Assembly (NCBI GenBank): GCA_028023455.1
Contig: JAQFVV010000558.1
Location: 88,501 to 152,500 of the forward strand
Length of the DNA: 64,000 bases
Direction of reading: 5' to 3'
DNA from: Epiperipatus broadwayi
Taxonomy: Eukaryota > Onychophora > Udeonychophora > Euonychophora > Peripatidae
This document shows positions 48,300 through 62,059 of this stretch, piece by piece. Both the position numbers and the translations under genes were made by a program. Numbering within the stretch: position 1 is the stretch's first letter; the number at the start of each line of letters is the position of its first letter. Under the pieces are notes generated by a model, which was not told the DNA's origin, made no database searches, and saw nothing but the letters and a program-made list of their open reading frames with translations.

Positions 48300-50865
48300 T
48301 TTATTCATGAAAATATTAGAATTTATATATATATATATAAACCGTTATTGCACACGCTAGCATGGAAAGTAGAGATCCTAGGAACTGTGATTGTAAACAA
48401 GAGAAAACCAATATATAAGATTTCAAACCTACTTTAGTATGAAATAAATTCACTGGAATAATTTAAAATAATGATATATAAATTTATTAAATAGAAATAA
48501 TAACAATAAAATCAAATTAAAGGTCTATTAAATACATTATAAATATATTATTCCGATTTTGATTAAAAATAATAAAAATTATGTCATAGCATTATAATTT
48601 ACAGATATTTCAATATGTTTATATGGTACACGCCTATGTAAGCACATAGATATGCTTGTATAATAATGCTATAAAATTAAGATATTCAAATTGTGAATAA
48701 ACTAATAAAAAAATCAATTCCTTATAATAAGTCATATATGACTAATTTTAACATATATGAGTAACCGTCAATGTGTGCACATCATGGTATTTATATCCTA
48801 ATGATATTTCATTTGTCAATAATACATTTATTAAATTCATAGATTCATATTATTATATTCTCACAAGACATAATCAACCCAATATTGAAAATATACATAA
48901 AACAAATGCATATCCACATGCAAGTATTCTAAAATAAAATAGGTGGTATGAATTTTAAATATTATCTTCTTACAAATCAAAGTTGTTAGTATGTTACTTT
49001 TAATTGTAGATAAAAGTTTTTAAATGAAATCATTATTTTTAATAGTCCAATTAGCAAGTTTTTTGAAAAATTTTTGGCTTTTGGTTCTTTATTTACAATA
49101 TTTAAGAAATATTTCTAAATTTACCTTTCTAATTCCAAAATAAAATCTTTTATAAATGTTAATTGGAAGAAATCCTCTGGAGACAAACTGGTCATTTATT
49201 CTTTTCTTCCCATATTTCCATTTTAGATGGATAATTTAGTCAAAACTTATTTACTTTTAAAAGTTACAATTTAAATGTGTTTGAAATAATGTCATTTTTA
49301 TGCACTTTATGTATACGACTGCAGTAATTTCATCTGTGCTTCTTTGCATATAAATAAAACACTATGTATAAAATATATCATTATACCTTCACAGTCAGCT
49401 GGCTTATTTTAATCACATCAGTGATAAAACAGTAGATTGGCTTAAGGAAATTTTTAGGTTAAGCATATATTAGGTTAACATTGGTGGTCAATCAGCTCCA
49501 TTATGTCTCTATATTTGATGACTTCAGGAAGCCAAGCAGTCTAGTATATGCACATAGGCTATGAACCATAGAAAATCTGGTCTTCTGTCTCCCATGTGAA
49601 TTCAAACTTGACCATTGTGAAACAAGCAGTTGCTGCCTTACCCTATATATGCCTTTCCTTTATTACTTAACCCTTTACCTGTTAAATATGGTTAAAACTG
49701 ATTCTATTTTTTATATTCCATTCATGACTATTACAGTTTCTAGACATCATTTGCACCATCTCTTAGTCAATTTTGGTCGTATTTTTTCATTTTATGCTTA
49801 TTTTATAGAAAATTTGAAATTTAAATTTTATTTCTAAAAAAATCCACATATGGTGATATATTTTGAAAAAGAAATCCAATTTTCATTATTGTATATTGGT
49901 ATATAACCCAGCCTCTTTTCTCTGATTGGGTGGCAGTCAACTCTGGCCATTGTTCTCTAGGCATTTATAAATGTCAAAGTCAGGAATCAAAACAAGATGT
50001 TTACACCTTCATAATTGATTTTGAATATAAATAAATATATTTATCATAATTTTTTATATTTTTAATTAAGATTTTACATTACTTTATTGAAATATAAAGT
50101 TTGATTCAAACATTTTTAAATTTTACAAGGAAAGTAAGCATTGGAAAGTGACCACTCTTCAAGACAAGTAAATAACATTGACCATTACTGATTGTAATTT
50201 GCATATCAAGGACATTCATTGATAAGAATAAAATGCAATTATATGTCATAATTTTTTATGGAATTTATAATTACCTTTTACAGGGTATTGACTAATAATG
50301 TCTAGATTTAGATTTTTATTTAAAATATTTAATTTTAGACCAAGATAGTACAACAGAACTGAATAATCAAACATCATAATTTATAAGAAATGAAAAAAAA
50401 TCACTGGAATTCATGTAATGATTGGTTGAAATATAATTCTTTTGTTTTACCACTGAATATTTTTCAAACATTTTTCTTATATATTTTTCAGTTATTAATA
50501 TTATTTTTAATTTTTTGTTACATTTAACCAATTTGAATCTAAAATTATTCAATTTTTAGAAGCTGAATTGAAACAGTTCTGTGTATTTTACATTAATATT
50601 TTATGAATAGAAATGAAATTTATGAATAATATTTCTCAGATTTTTATGTAATGGACCAATACAAAAATTAGATAGACTTTCTACACCTTATACAAGTTGA
50701 TTTCATCAGCTAATGTTGTCTCTTTTTTCTTTAAACCCCACTTTATATAGTCTATGGTGGGATTTGAAAATATAGTAATTAAGTAAGTTTTTTCTTTATT
50801 TTGATCAAAAAAATAAGTTCATGACTTTTTTCAATTCACATTAATCAAAACCAATTTTTAGCTAA
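48300..50865. other. No recognised feature
   Basis: AT-rich sequence, with a slightly GC-richer part near 49390-49650 that has no recognised motif. Confidence 0.5.
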
Positions 50866-50871
50866 AAATCT

Positions 50872-50955
50872 TGTGTTAAAGATTTGCAGAGGTTTCCCTA
50901 CTGTTATTTTTTCGGGCGCATTGTCTTGAGGTTTTAGCCTTAATAAATATTATGT
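50872..50955 (+). repeat. Dispersed repeat R3, copy 3 (diverged)
   Basis: CTTGTGTTAAAGATTTGCAG, AGGTTTCCCTACTG, GCGCATTGTCTTGAGGTTTT and AGCCTTAATAAATATTAT follow the same order as the 28.4 kb copy. Confidence 0.6.
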
Positions 50956-50959
50956 TAAT

Positions 50960-52160
50960 CCTTTAAACAAAATTAGATTATAATATTTAAAATCAAAGTG
51001 TATTATAATAATTTTATCAAAAATTTGTACTTAATCCAATGACCATTGCTATTGTTTTATTTATAGATAGATAAATCACTAATAATTCAAAATAACAATT
51101 TCAGTTTTAAAACATTCTAATCTTTAAATAAGAATATAAAGTGTATGTAGGACATTGAATTGGTTTAATCGTAAATTATAAATCAAAATTCCTAAAAATA
51201 ATACTATTGATTATATAAAATTTAAAACTATTATTCAATTTCCCAATAAGTAAGAATAAATTAATAATCTATGAACACTTAACAGATGCAGAATATTGGA
51301 TGAAGTACAGATTTATATACATCAAGAATAATATAATTGTAATATAAAATAGGTTCTATCTCAAACATCTTGCCAGAAAGTTTCATATTTGTTATTTAGA
51401 AGCAAATTATAATTACATTCAATTTTAATTCATATTAAACACTAAAATTTCCATTTTAGATATTCCAAGCCAATAATAGTGCTGAGATGTCAAATTCTCT
51501 TAAGAAACATATGGATAATCAGAAAAATATATTTCTTCAGCTCATTTATCATCTCACAATTGTTGTACAATCATGTCTTTATTAAATGATATTGGATAAG
51601 CAAAAATAATATAAAAAAATTAAAGGCAGAAATTTGATAATCAGCAGGAAAGTGTAATAATAATTGGTAGATTAAAACTGTAAAAGAGATGCAACCAATT
51701 TGTAATAGTCCACTTTAGATTTTTTTTGATAAAATAAAATGTTACCTATGGACCAGAAAACTAATATCATAAATCCTATAACACAATGGATAGGACTTTT
51801 ATATTTACAAATAGTATTTTAAACAGATAGAAAAAGAATCATGATCATCTTTTAAATAAGACAAAATTTTAGTTAACTGCTTTTAATGATATACTCATCC
51901 TATTTGATAATATGAGACTGTTTTTAGAGATTTTAAAATCGGAAAAACTGAAGACCCTGATGGCTATCCTGGAAAAATGCACACTGTGGTGGGAATATAT
52001 TGGCTTAAAAATCATTAGACAACCCATCAGTAAAATATATTGAGATCTAAGTTATGCAATCTGATATTATTATTAAATTTACAAAATAAAGTTGATAATA
52101 AAACTGTATTAGTTATTGTCAAATATAGTTACCTATCAAAAATGATTTTGAAAATTTGAC
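50960..52160. other. No recognised feature
   Basis: AT-rich sequence, nothing supported. Confidence 0.5.
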
Positions 52161-52163
52161 TGA

Positions 52164-52941
52164 GTATATTAGTTTCAATACAAAATACAGCAAAACTCTC
52201 CATATAGTAATGCCATCTTGTGCTAATAAGAGCAATCAGTGGATGCCAGAAGGCTTGTGCATAAAATCCCTATCTAGTGCCTACTCATCCAATATCCCCA
52301 GACTAGTTTCTGGCTTGTGGCCTTCATCAGTGAGGAGCCTTGGATCTGAGAGCACTGCACCTAGATCTTAGGATCTAATGCAACCCCCCAGCACCCACCT
52401 TTTAACTCTATTTAACTACAAAACTATGAGAATGAAATTGGAAAACACTATTAATATTTTCAACCCAAGCTCAATAGCTTATATAGTCATATGGGTCTGA
52501 ACTCAATTCAGTACCCATACATTTTGGTGTCTTTGGCTCTTTAACAACCATAGCCACCACTATCCTATTAGTCAGGATTGGTGTTAAACCACTAAACATC
52601 ACATGATCACTATCTCATACTAGCACAATAATTGTTAAATAGAGTTAAAAGGTGGGTGCTGGAGGGTTGCATTAGATCCTAAGATCTAGGTGCAGTGCTC
52701 TCAGATCCAAGGCTCCTCACTGATGAAGGCCACAAGCCAGAAACTAGTCTGGGGATATTGGACGAGTAGGCACTAGATAGGGATTTTATGCACAAGCCTT
52801 CTGGCATTCAATGATTGCTCTTGTTAGCACAAGATGGCACTACTATATGGAGAGTTTTGCTGTATTTTGTATTGCTTAATAACAATTATTGTGCTAGTAT
52901 GAGATAGTGATCATGTGATGTTTAGTGGTATATTAGTTTCA
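52164..52941. mobile_element. Large R2 composite, inverted arms, 14-bp flanking repeats
   Basis: GTATATTAGTTTCA occurs exactly at 52164-52177 and 52928-52941, enclosing 750 bp. Inside, about 52178-52420 is the near-perfect reverse complement of about 52637-52876 (arm A/A'). A second pair, about 52589-52632 and 52886-52927 (arm B/B'), brackets A'. The order is thus A, unique spacer, B, A', B'. The A'-B' half matches the 31.5 kb R2 copy. The only open frame, 71 codons at 52156, is incidental. Confidence 0.85.
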
Positions 52942-52949
52942 CTTGTAAA

Positions 52950-53870
52950 TAAGACTCAGAATAGTTTTAGAGAATAAAACAGCACTACTGCCATTGATGA
53001 ATAAATTAAATTTGTACCAACATCTATAAGTAACTGATTGTCAATGAAGGTGCACTATGTCTGTAAAACTACTATAATATAAAATGTTATTAATGGATAG
53101 TAAAAATACTATCATTTAAAATGTAAACTATTGTTAACGGAGTGTTTATTGTCTCTCACTTTAGTTCTCATTTTTATGACAACAATGTGGGAAAAAATTG
53201 TAGATGCAGACAGTAGATATTTTGAGATGGAATTTCTTATCTATTAAAAGCAAAAACCAACAGAATTTTTGATTTCTAAATGTACAATATGTTAATGATT
53301 GTGCTATTTTTATTATGAAAATAATGATGTGAATGTAATTATTAATTTTTGTTAAAAAAATTATATATTAGTTTTTAGTTATCTTTGCAGACGATACATC
53401 TTTTGTAACTTTTGTTTTTGATGGTTATCACCTTGTAAATGTTATTCATAGATATATTAGAAGCTTTAGGCACAAAGACAGGTAAAAAGTTGAAATGTAC
53501 CATATTCTGCAATGTATCTTTGTTGAATATATAAAGTGAAAAGTAAAGAAATAATGGTTATATTTCACTTCAATGAAATTTAATAAATTATAAGCAGTGT
53601 GCTAAGATGCAGCTGAAGAAACGTTTATGAATTTGAAAAACAAAACTAAGACTACGCACTTTGGAGAACTTATTTTACTGCTCTCAATGGAGAATGTTAT
53701 AAGATAGTGCAAAAGATGTATGAGTTTGTATATGTATAAAAGAGGAAATTTAAATTTATGTAAAATAGAGTGTGTTGTTAGAATCAGAGTCCAGAGGAAA
53801 TGATGAATCTTTACAGTGATGGAGTATGCAGAATTAGTTATATAGTATTAGATGTGATATTTTGGATTAT
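52950..53870. other. No recognised feature
   Basis: AT-rich sequence with no motif-bearing frame. Confidence 0.45.
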
Positions 53871-53872
53871 TT

Positions 53873-54017
53873 CCATCATCTATGAGTGAATGTTAAATGT
53901 ACAGAAAATTTTAAACTTTATTTAAACTTTTCAAATACAAATAGCTTGTTAGTATTTGAAAAGTTTAAATAACATTTAAAATTTTCTGTGCATTCAACAT
54001 TCACTTATAGATTATGG
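53873..54017. repeat. Inverted repeat, 66-bp arms, 13-bp loop
   Basis: 53873-53938 pairs with 53952-54017 with a handful of mismatches (AGAAAATTTTAAA core). It adjoins the 3' side of the possible PLE relic, so it may be that element's inverted end. Confidence 0.85.
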
Positions 54018-54400
54018 AAGTGGTCCACTGTATCACTTCTAATAATATATCATCATCACAAACTTTCAGGCAAATAGTTATATAGTATTTCTCTGATCTT
54101 CCACTTGGAGTGATCTCCCTTGATATTAAATGACTGCAGAAGACAGGATAAAGATATGTTCTATGGATTTGCTCAAAAAAGACAGAGCTACACTCTGACT
54201 TGGCCACAGATCTTTTGTATGCATGCTGGTACTGCAATATTTGTGTGAACAAAGATGTTCAGGATTTCCCATAATAAATAAATTTGCATTATGCCTAGGG
54301 GGCATTGAATTCTATATACCATACAAGAGATGAGATCAGGTTTGAGTCTGTCCTTTGAGTTGTTCAAGAATCTGATTTTTTTAAACATACAGACACATGA
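54000..54400 (-). pseudogene. Probable PLE GIY-YIG endonuclease relic
   Basis: The minus frame 54388-54188 reads KKIRFLNNSKDRLKPDLISC, then MVYRIQCPLG and IYLLWEILNIFVHTNI, resembling the L-x-S-x-VVYxIxCP...YIGETxRxLxTRI layout of PLE endonucleases, with GIY-YIG glycines lost. The overlapping frame 54252-54001 continues with KRSVAKSECSSVFF, like the KSAVAEH block. No RT is found upstream. This rests on weak motif similarity. Confidence 0.45.
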
Positions 54401-54524
54401 AATTATTAATCTTTCCCTTTCCTATGTGTGATATCTTTCTAGATATATTAAACAACCTTCATAGTTTAACATTCTTTTTAAGTTCATATAAAAATACAAT
54501 AAAAGACAAATGACCCCAAGATGC

Positions 54525-54570
54525 ATATGATGCTGAATCAGCATTCATCAGTTGGCCCAGGTCACTATCT
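54525..54570 (+). repeat. R1 fragment (copy 4)
   Basis: GCTGAATCAGCATTCATCAG, TTGGCCCAGGTCACTATCTC parallels the middle of R1 copies 2 and 3 (AACCAGCAATCATCAGTTGG). Confidence 0.6.
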
Positions 54571-54664
54571 CTCATATATAACTCTATTATATGAAGAATA
54601 TTTATCTATAGTAAATATCTCATAGATAACTCTATTATATGAAGAATATTTATCTATAGTAAAT
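54571..54664 (+). repeat. Tandem duplication, ~47-bp units
   Basis: CTCATATATAACTCTATTAT at 54571 and CTCATAGATAACTCTATTAT at 54619, each followed by ATGAAGAATATTTATCTATA. Confidence 0.9.
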
Positions 54665-54828
54665 TGTTACATTTTTATTTACAACTGTCAAACTCACTCC
54701 CCTCACAACTTTGACATCATCCATATCAGATAAATACAATAATGATTATTACTAATCATTTACTAAATTAAAGATTATCCCTAGCACAGATATAAACTTT
54801 AAACCTCAGTTAAAGATTAATATAACTG

Positions 54829-54833
<5 letters not shown>

Positions 54834-54909
<76 letters not shown>
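54834..54909. repeat. (AT)n microsatellite, ~38 units
   Basis: Uninterrupted AT alternation. Confidence 0.95.
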
Positions 54910-54912
<3 letters not shown>

Positions 54913-54914
54913 AT

Positions 54915-56855
54915 TGTGTTAATTTTTTTACATGTTTTTCTTGAATTTAACAAACAACGAATCAGGGATATCATTCTTTAATTATGTTTATTTAAAAAAG
55001 AAAATATTGTTTTCTAAAAAAGTAAAATACAGCAAATGAAATGTTTTTTATTATATTATATAATTATTTATAAGTTAGTATTTTTTTTTAATTATTAATA
55101 TGTTTAATAAATGTTTCTTTCATTAGTAATCACCTTTTCTTTTTTTCAAATTTAAGGTCTATTTTGGGTTTAATATAAAATTTTCCTCATATTTTTTTTT
55201 TTTGTTAATAAACAAAATTTTTGGCCAAGACTAGGTTTCACCCCATATTCATAAGGATTGCATACATTTTACTTGGTAGCAATTTCTAACCAAAAGAGTA
55301 TTTTATTTAACATTAATTTATGGATCAATTTGGTATTAAAAGATATATTCTTAGAAAAGCAAGATTTATACATTATTTATTAAGTTGAGTGAGAAGAAGG
55401 AGGGGATGTGTGGCTCTTGAAACTATGTTAGATAGTGATAATGAATGGTCATAATTTTATACTAATAAGTTAGAAATAAATAGTCCATGGGATTAAATTA
55501 TAAAAAAATAATAGTTATAATAATTAACGATTAAAATATTAAATTGGTTTAATTAAAAAATTGTATACATGCGATATGTGTGTGTATTTAATCTAATTGT
55601 GGATTTTAATTATAAAGTTCACAATTAATAATCATTCCTTGTCATTTTCTAAGGAAATCTTTAAAAAAGAAATTAAGTCATTTTTAAATAGTTTATTATT
55701 AGCAGCCAAAATTTAATTCAAAAATTCTGGGTTTGAAATGGGGCTGCTATATATATTTTTATGGAAAAGTAAAAAGGGGAGAGAGAGAGCTTTCTGTTAT
55801 TTATTTTGAAGAGAGAGCTTTCTGTCTTTTATTTTACCACGTGTGTTGTATTACCAAGTAAATTATCAGTGATTTAAAAGATATATATGGCCAAGGAATT
55901 TGAGTGTGAAATTAATTGGTGATTATATCTGGTAAATGTAAAATTAATTGGTGATTATCTGTTAGAATGCAGATGTGAATTTGGCATGGTTTTTTAAGGG
56001 AGCAAAAGATTAAAATAACCAGAACAATAAAGAAACAAGAGTCAATTAATTAAGAAAAGAGAATGACCAGATTTCAAGGGTCAATACAATTTCATAATAG
56101 GGGTAAGCAGGAAAGAAAAAAATCAGACTCTATTAAATGCTCTCCTGTGTTGTAAAAGGGGAGGGCTAGTCTATTTAAATCTCTGTTTGCAAGTTATCTC
56201 TCATTTGGTTTTATAGAGAAACTTTGCTATAAAGTTAAAAGAAATATTTTTTCTTTTAGAAAAAAAATTTATTGTAAATTATTCGTTTGTCTCTTGAAAT
56301 GATTTTGTCAAATTTAATATCATAAGAAGAAAATTAAAATGTCTATCGAATAAGGTTTTTAATTGGGTACACATTTAATCCCCTGAAGTTGATCATCAGT
56401 CACGATTGTCTAGCACTAATTGATGACTAATTGGCAAATGGTAAAATTTAAACCACAGAAAATAAACTCAAAATTTGATTTCGTATATGAAGCCTTCAAT
56501 TTGAATATTAAATGAATTTAAAGAAGGAAAAATACAACAAGAAATGGACTTATATCTTGAGAAATTTAAGCAAGTGCTGTTCAGTTGTACTCTACATAAA
56601 ATCAAAAATGAGGAAATTGTTTCAGCCGCATAAAATCTGTATATCTGATGGCATAGGAGAACTTTATCCCAAGAACTTTGTCTACATAAACCATGTTCTC
56701 CTATAAACAAATCCAGGTAAAAAAAAGGAAAAGGAAAAATGGAAATCAGAAACTTGAAGGACACTTCCAATGAACTCTTTAAGTATATATATTTTTATTT
56801 TATTACTCACTATTTATGTAGAACATTTAATCTAGAAAAAAAAGTAATAATTTCT
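54915..56855. other. No recognised gene
   Basis: AT-rich. Small internal duplications (GAGAGAGCTTTCTGT at about 55783 and 55811; AATTAATTGGTGATTAT at about 55910 and 55940). Overlapping 64-100 codon frames at 56468-56770 match nothing recognised. Confidence 0.45.
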
Positions 56856-56860
56856 TTCTT

Positions 56861-56867
56861 TATGTTT

Positions 56868-56903
<36 letters not shown>

Positions 56904-56919
56904 AAACATATATATATAA

Positions 56920-56963
<44 letters not shown>
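56861..56963. repeat. Palindromic (AT)n block
   Basis: TATGTTTTCTCA, (TA)n, TGAGAAAACATA form a perfect palindrome (56861-56910). It is followed by TAAATTTA-bounded (AT)n. Confidence 0.9.
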
Positions 56964-56967
<4 letters not shown>

Positions 56968-56969
56968 TT

Positions 56970-59900
56970 AATTCATGTCAGAATTGTAAGTGTTGCTATT
57001 TTGGGGGTAGATATATTGATATCAGATTATTTTATATGTGTTTATTTTAAATGCTTTTGGTATTATTATCATTTTGGGGGTAGGTGAAGAATATCATGTC
57101 ATTCTGTATGTGCCTTATTTTAAATGCTTTACAAACATTAAAAAAAGAGAGATATTATTATTAAGGGAAATGTTTTGAATGAATCGTATCAGAGGTTATT
57201 GTCAAATGCTTAGACTTATTGCTATGTTTATAAAATTGTGTGGCTGTTGAGATAAAACATCATCATCTTATAAAAGTGCAGGGAAGTAGTTTTAAAATTT
57301 TTTATATGCATTTCTTATTTTTTATTATTATTGTTATCATAAATTTAAGGCCAGAGACAAGCTGATTAATGCTTGGAAAAATTGTTGGCTCATATTCCGG
57401 TGCACTAACTTGCAAGAATATTGTAGATATGAAAGTTTTACTTGTAGAAGTTGATGTTTCAACCTGTATATAATGTGGATTAACAAATAGTCTCCACTAA
57501 GCCAGTGAAGTCATAGCTCACTAAGACTATGCTATATTTATAAAGTATTTAAACACAGTGGAAGAGTTTTTCCCACCTGATTATTCTCTACACCGTAAGA
57601 TTTCTTTATTGATGGCCAGATGTAATAGGTACACCTAAGTCTCTTTGTATGACTAGCAATAAAAATCCTAGCATATCTCAACCTTAGTGAAAAAGTTTTC
57701 TCTTATTCGGGTCACTGCCTGCCTCATGTTAATGTTTGATATTCCTTACGAGTGTATGAAAGATAGCTATTATAAGCAGTACTTATAAATGTCATACAGG
57801 GTTGCAAACTCAATTTGATGTCTGGATGAATGCAGATAATGTATGTGCGAATGGTGTACTTGAATATTGTTTTGTTGATCTAGTCTGATTTATCAATTAG
57901 AGCCAAGAGCAATAAAGTTAATAAATGTTAAATTAAGGGTTAAATAAAACCTACAAATGTTTAAGTGTAAGCAATGCGTATATGAAATTATCTCATAAAT
58001 ATTTCCACAGCCAGCTGAGAACTTCACTGGAAAGGTAATATTATTAAAATATCATTATGTCATAAGAACATGAGTATAGAGTATGTGCACTATGATGATG
58101 ATTGATTTAGATACTGATTTGTTAGCATTAACTTAATCCCATCATACATAAAGTATCTCTGTTGTAAAGATTAGGGCAAAGACAATGTTACATCAAAATG
58201 ATGAAATAAAATTAGTAAATTTGCGAAGGAATGTTAATTTAAAATAGTCAATTAAAATTATTAAAATTTATTATGGGAAGAATTAGCTCTCATAACAAAT
58301 CAGTAATTTAAAAGCATTAAACACAGGAAGAAATTTGGTATTTCCTGTGTCTAGGATAAAAAAAAAGGAAAGCGAAAATATAATATATGGGAAGGTAAAT
58401 ATTATTTTTATTACTCTATGGTAATCATAACTCCCTGATAATTAGGAAATGAATATTGATATTTTAAACCAATTGATATTATCCATTGATTTAAGGATAT
58501 TTATTTGTTTAATTTTATTTGTATCATAATATGGTTGTAAAACATGGGAAAGCCATGTGAGTCATCAAGCAAAGGTATATATTTTGTATTGAATTGTGGA
58601 ATGTCAATAAAATTTGTTATTTGTTTTAAATTAAATTTGCGCATGTTTCAATGTTTTTGTGGGTTATTATTTTCTAGACATCTCAATCCAATCATACATC
58701 AATATATTGTAATTAATATTTGAATCATTATTTATGTAAATAATATCCAGTAAAAATTATTTAAAATGGTTAATTTCCGATACTTAGAATTATCAAATAA
58801 TTTAATATAGTTAAAATATAAATTATGAATAGGGATAGTTATTGAGTGATAGCGAGTGCAGGGGGTGGGCATAAATCCTTTCCCATCCATTGTATTCAAA
58901 CACCTCTCTAGACGCACTTCTTTATAATTTTGTTATAATTGTGAATATGTTTAGAATGTACTTCTAAAAGATTTAATAAGCTTAAATTATTCTGAGCTTT
59001 AATGTAAATAGATATTAAACTGCATTAAAAACAGCCAAGATCACCTTGGAGGTGATCATGAGAGGAGTGTTTATCAACAATAATCTGTTGCAGCTTGTTC
59101 GATTTCCACACCTAATTGTTCTAAAAAACCTTCAGAAGAGATTATAATGGAAGAAATGAGCTAGAAGAATGTAAAATTTAATAAGAAAATAGATAATAGT
59201 GTAATAGACCTAGGGATGTGAAGTTGATGGTGGGGTGGATCAGGAAGGTGGAGATGGATATAGAACTTTGTAATTAGAATAAAATTTTAATTGTGGCTTT
59301 AATGATGGTGAATGGTGGTGTGCTGAGAATAACCAAGAATTTCCAAAGATATTAATATCGATTTTAATGCATTCTCAGTGTTCTCTTAATCAATTGATTA
59401 TTTGTTAACCCATTCATTAAATATTATTACTGAAAGTTATTGAAATGAGATTTAACCTTTATAGTTTATTAAAGTTGCAATTTGGCACCCTGGCAATTAA
59501 GATTATAGATGTTCTGTACCATCATCATCATCCCAGTAGGCCTTAAAATAGTATTAGCTGGGAATGATGAAGCATCCATCAATCCATCCTTAAAATATTA
59601 CAATTGGCTTGCAATTTAGCTGCAAATGTTTAAATGTCATATAGATTTAAATTTTAGTACAATTAATCCATAACGTGGATGTGCGACCATTTGAACAAAA
59701 ATTCTCATTTGTTAGAATAAAGTTTTAATTAGCTTAAACTGTCCAATAATATATGTGATATTTGTAAACTCTCCCAATCATTTTAGTTCTATTTGAAATA
59801 TAATGTGGATGACCGATCGAAATATTACAAAATATGTTTATATATCAATTTAATAAATTATACAAAATTAATTAAGTAAAGGCTCCTCTTTTAATTAGTT

Positions 59901-61238
59901 AGAATATATATATATATATTGAATTTAAGGTAACAAATTTAATTTTTTGGTCATAAGTATATTTTCTTTATTTTATATATGACATTTTTTAATTTATGGA
60001 GCATATTTTGGAAAAATCAGTTGAACTTGCTGTCTGGGATAAACCTCTATAGACAAAAACAACAAATTTCTATGAAGAAATAAAGTTTGATTAAGACAAA
60101 TATGATAAAATTCATTATTCTAAGTGCAATTATTTAACAAACAAAAAAAAAATCATTTCAAGATATTTATAAATTTAATTGTAACAAAAATATATTTATT
60201 TAATGCTTTTAAATTTATTAAGGATATATTTTATATAAGTAACATAATAAATATCAATGTGAGTAATTGCAAATATGTTTATATATAATTACATCTGAGT
60301 AAACAATTTATTTATTAGCATATTTTAAATAATACTGATTTTATAACATTTCATTGCACTTCTAGAAAATAGCTTTTCTTTTTAATTTGGTTTTTTAGAA
60401 AATGTCTTTATGTAAAGATACTTGGTTATCTACAATAGGATTAAGCAACTCAGAAATTTTATATATTTATGTATAAATAAAAGCAATGCACCCACTCAAT
60501 AAAGATTTATAGGGTATACCAATGTTTATATGTAAATAAAGGGTATTACAACCAATAAAGGTTTTTATAAAATATAATGTAATCTAAGGAATGAGACTAG
60601 ATTTCTGCCAAATCTTGTAATTAACTTAATAATTGTTAAGTTAAAATATATATAAATCTTACACATTTATCAGTCATAATTACTGAAATTTAATTTTCTA
60701 TATCAGGCCATAAATTATTTATGCATGATGCAGGTTATGGCTAGTTACTTTGGCTATAATGCTATAATCCTAATATGAGATTATAGACTTTATTAACGAA
60801 TCTGATTATCTCAACATTGGTACAAAAATCAAAGCTGTAATATTAATAAATGGTAATAAGACTACGTTGATATGTAATGAATGTTTAATTAGTCTTTTAT
60901 TATTTTATATGTTCAAAAATATCTCTCCCCTACATTTAGAGCATATAATAAAACTGATCTAAAAAGAATATGTCATAAAGAATATCAATTAGTTTATTGT
61001 TAAATCTTTTAATTGTTATTTTATATTTTATTTATAAATAAATTATTAATATTATTGAATTTAATCTTATGACAAGTGTCTATTTTTATTCACAGAATGT
61101 CATAGTAAATTTTAATATCTGTATAAATAAAATATGAGTTGATTATGAGTGATGTTTAATGCTTTCAATATATTGACATAAAATATAAGTACTTTTAGAA
61201 CTTTTGTTTTAAAGATTTTATTAGTATATCCATTTTAA

Positions 61239-61240
<2 letters not shown>
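56970..61240. other. Long AT-rich stretch, no gene recognised
   Basis: No motif-bearing frame and no long inverted repeat. A 60-bp-scale weak repeat (AATAAAGATTTATAGGG / AATAAAGGTTTTTAT) is at about 60510-60565. Confidence 0.5.

Positions 61241-61242
<2 letters not shown>

Positions 61243-61331
<89 letters not shown>
61243..61331. repeat. (AT)n microsatellite, ~44 units
   Basis: Uninterrupted AT alternation running directly into an inverted repeat. Confidence 0.95.
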
Positions 61332-61334
<3 letters not shown>

Positions 61335-61541
61335 AATGAGGATTGCCAATTCCTCAACAAGCTTTGTGATAAATGCTTAGCTAGAGAAAGCATTTAAAAT
61401 ATCTCTGTCAGGACCCCCTCCCACCCAAAGCTCTGACCATGGTTTTGTGCTCTGGAACTCTTGACAGAGATATTTTAAATGCTTTCTCTAGCTAATAATT
61501 TATCACAAAGATTGTTGAGGAACTGGAAATCCTCATTGTTT
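61331..61541. repeat. Inverted repeat, 80-bp arms, 51-bp C-rich loop
   Basis: 61331-61410 pairs with 61462-61541 with only a few mismatches. The loop contains GGACCCCCTCCCACCCAAAG, strikingly GC-rich here. One side abuts (AT)n. Confidence 0.9.
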
Positions 61542-62059
61542 ATAACCTACAAGCTTAAGAGAATAGGGTCATGTGATCTATGACTCTTATTTTGAATACA
61601 TATATATAGTTTGAGTATAAAAGTATGACAATAAGTTTAAAATGTTCTAATGCCACTAAATGAGGGAGTACTCTAAAAAATTTATATGTATGATAGCATA
61701 CATTATTCATTTTATGACTGGTACAATCCAGATAAAACATTGGTATATTAATATCATGAATCTTACGTGGCTGAATCCAGATAATATCATTTATATTTGT
61801 AGCTTGTAAGAATTTTTATTTTAACATATATATAAAACATGATTTCCATATATATTTTTAGACAAGTTTCAGATATGATATAACCAGGCAATGTAACAAT
61901 TAAAACCTGGCATTGCAAAGTGAAACCATCACACTTAATAGTACTTGTTTGATCCACTTTGACATCAAAAGTGGACCTATTTTTAGTTTATACTAAAATT
62001 TATCTAACAAATATACAGAAAAATAACATTAAAATTATTCATCTATACATATATTAATT

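Noticed and set aside
56739-57050. 103-codon plus-strand frame with IYIYIY runs
   Set aside because: Crosses (AT)n tracts; the frame is an artefact of the microsatellite.
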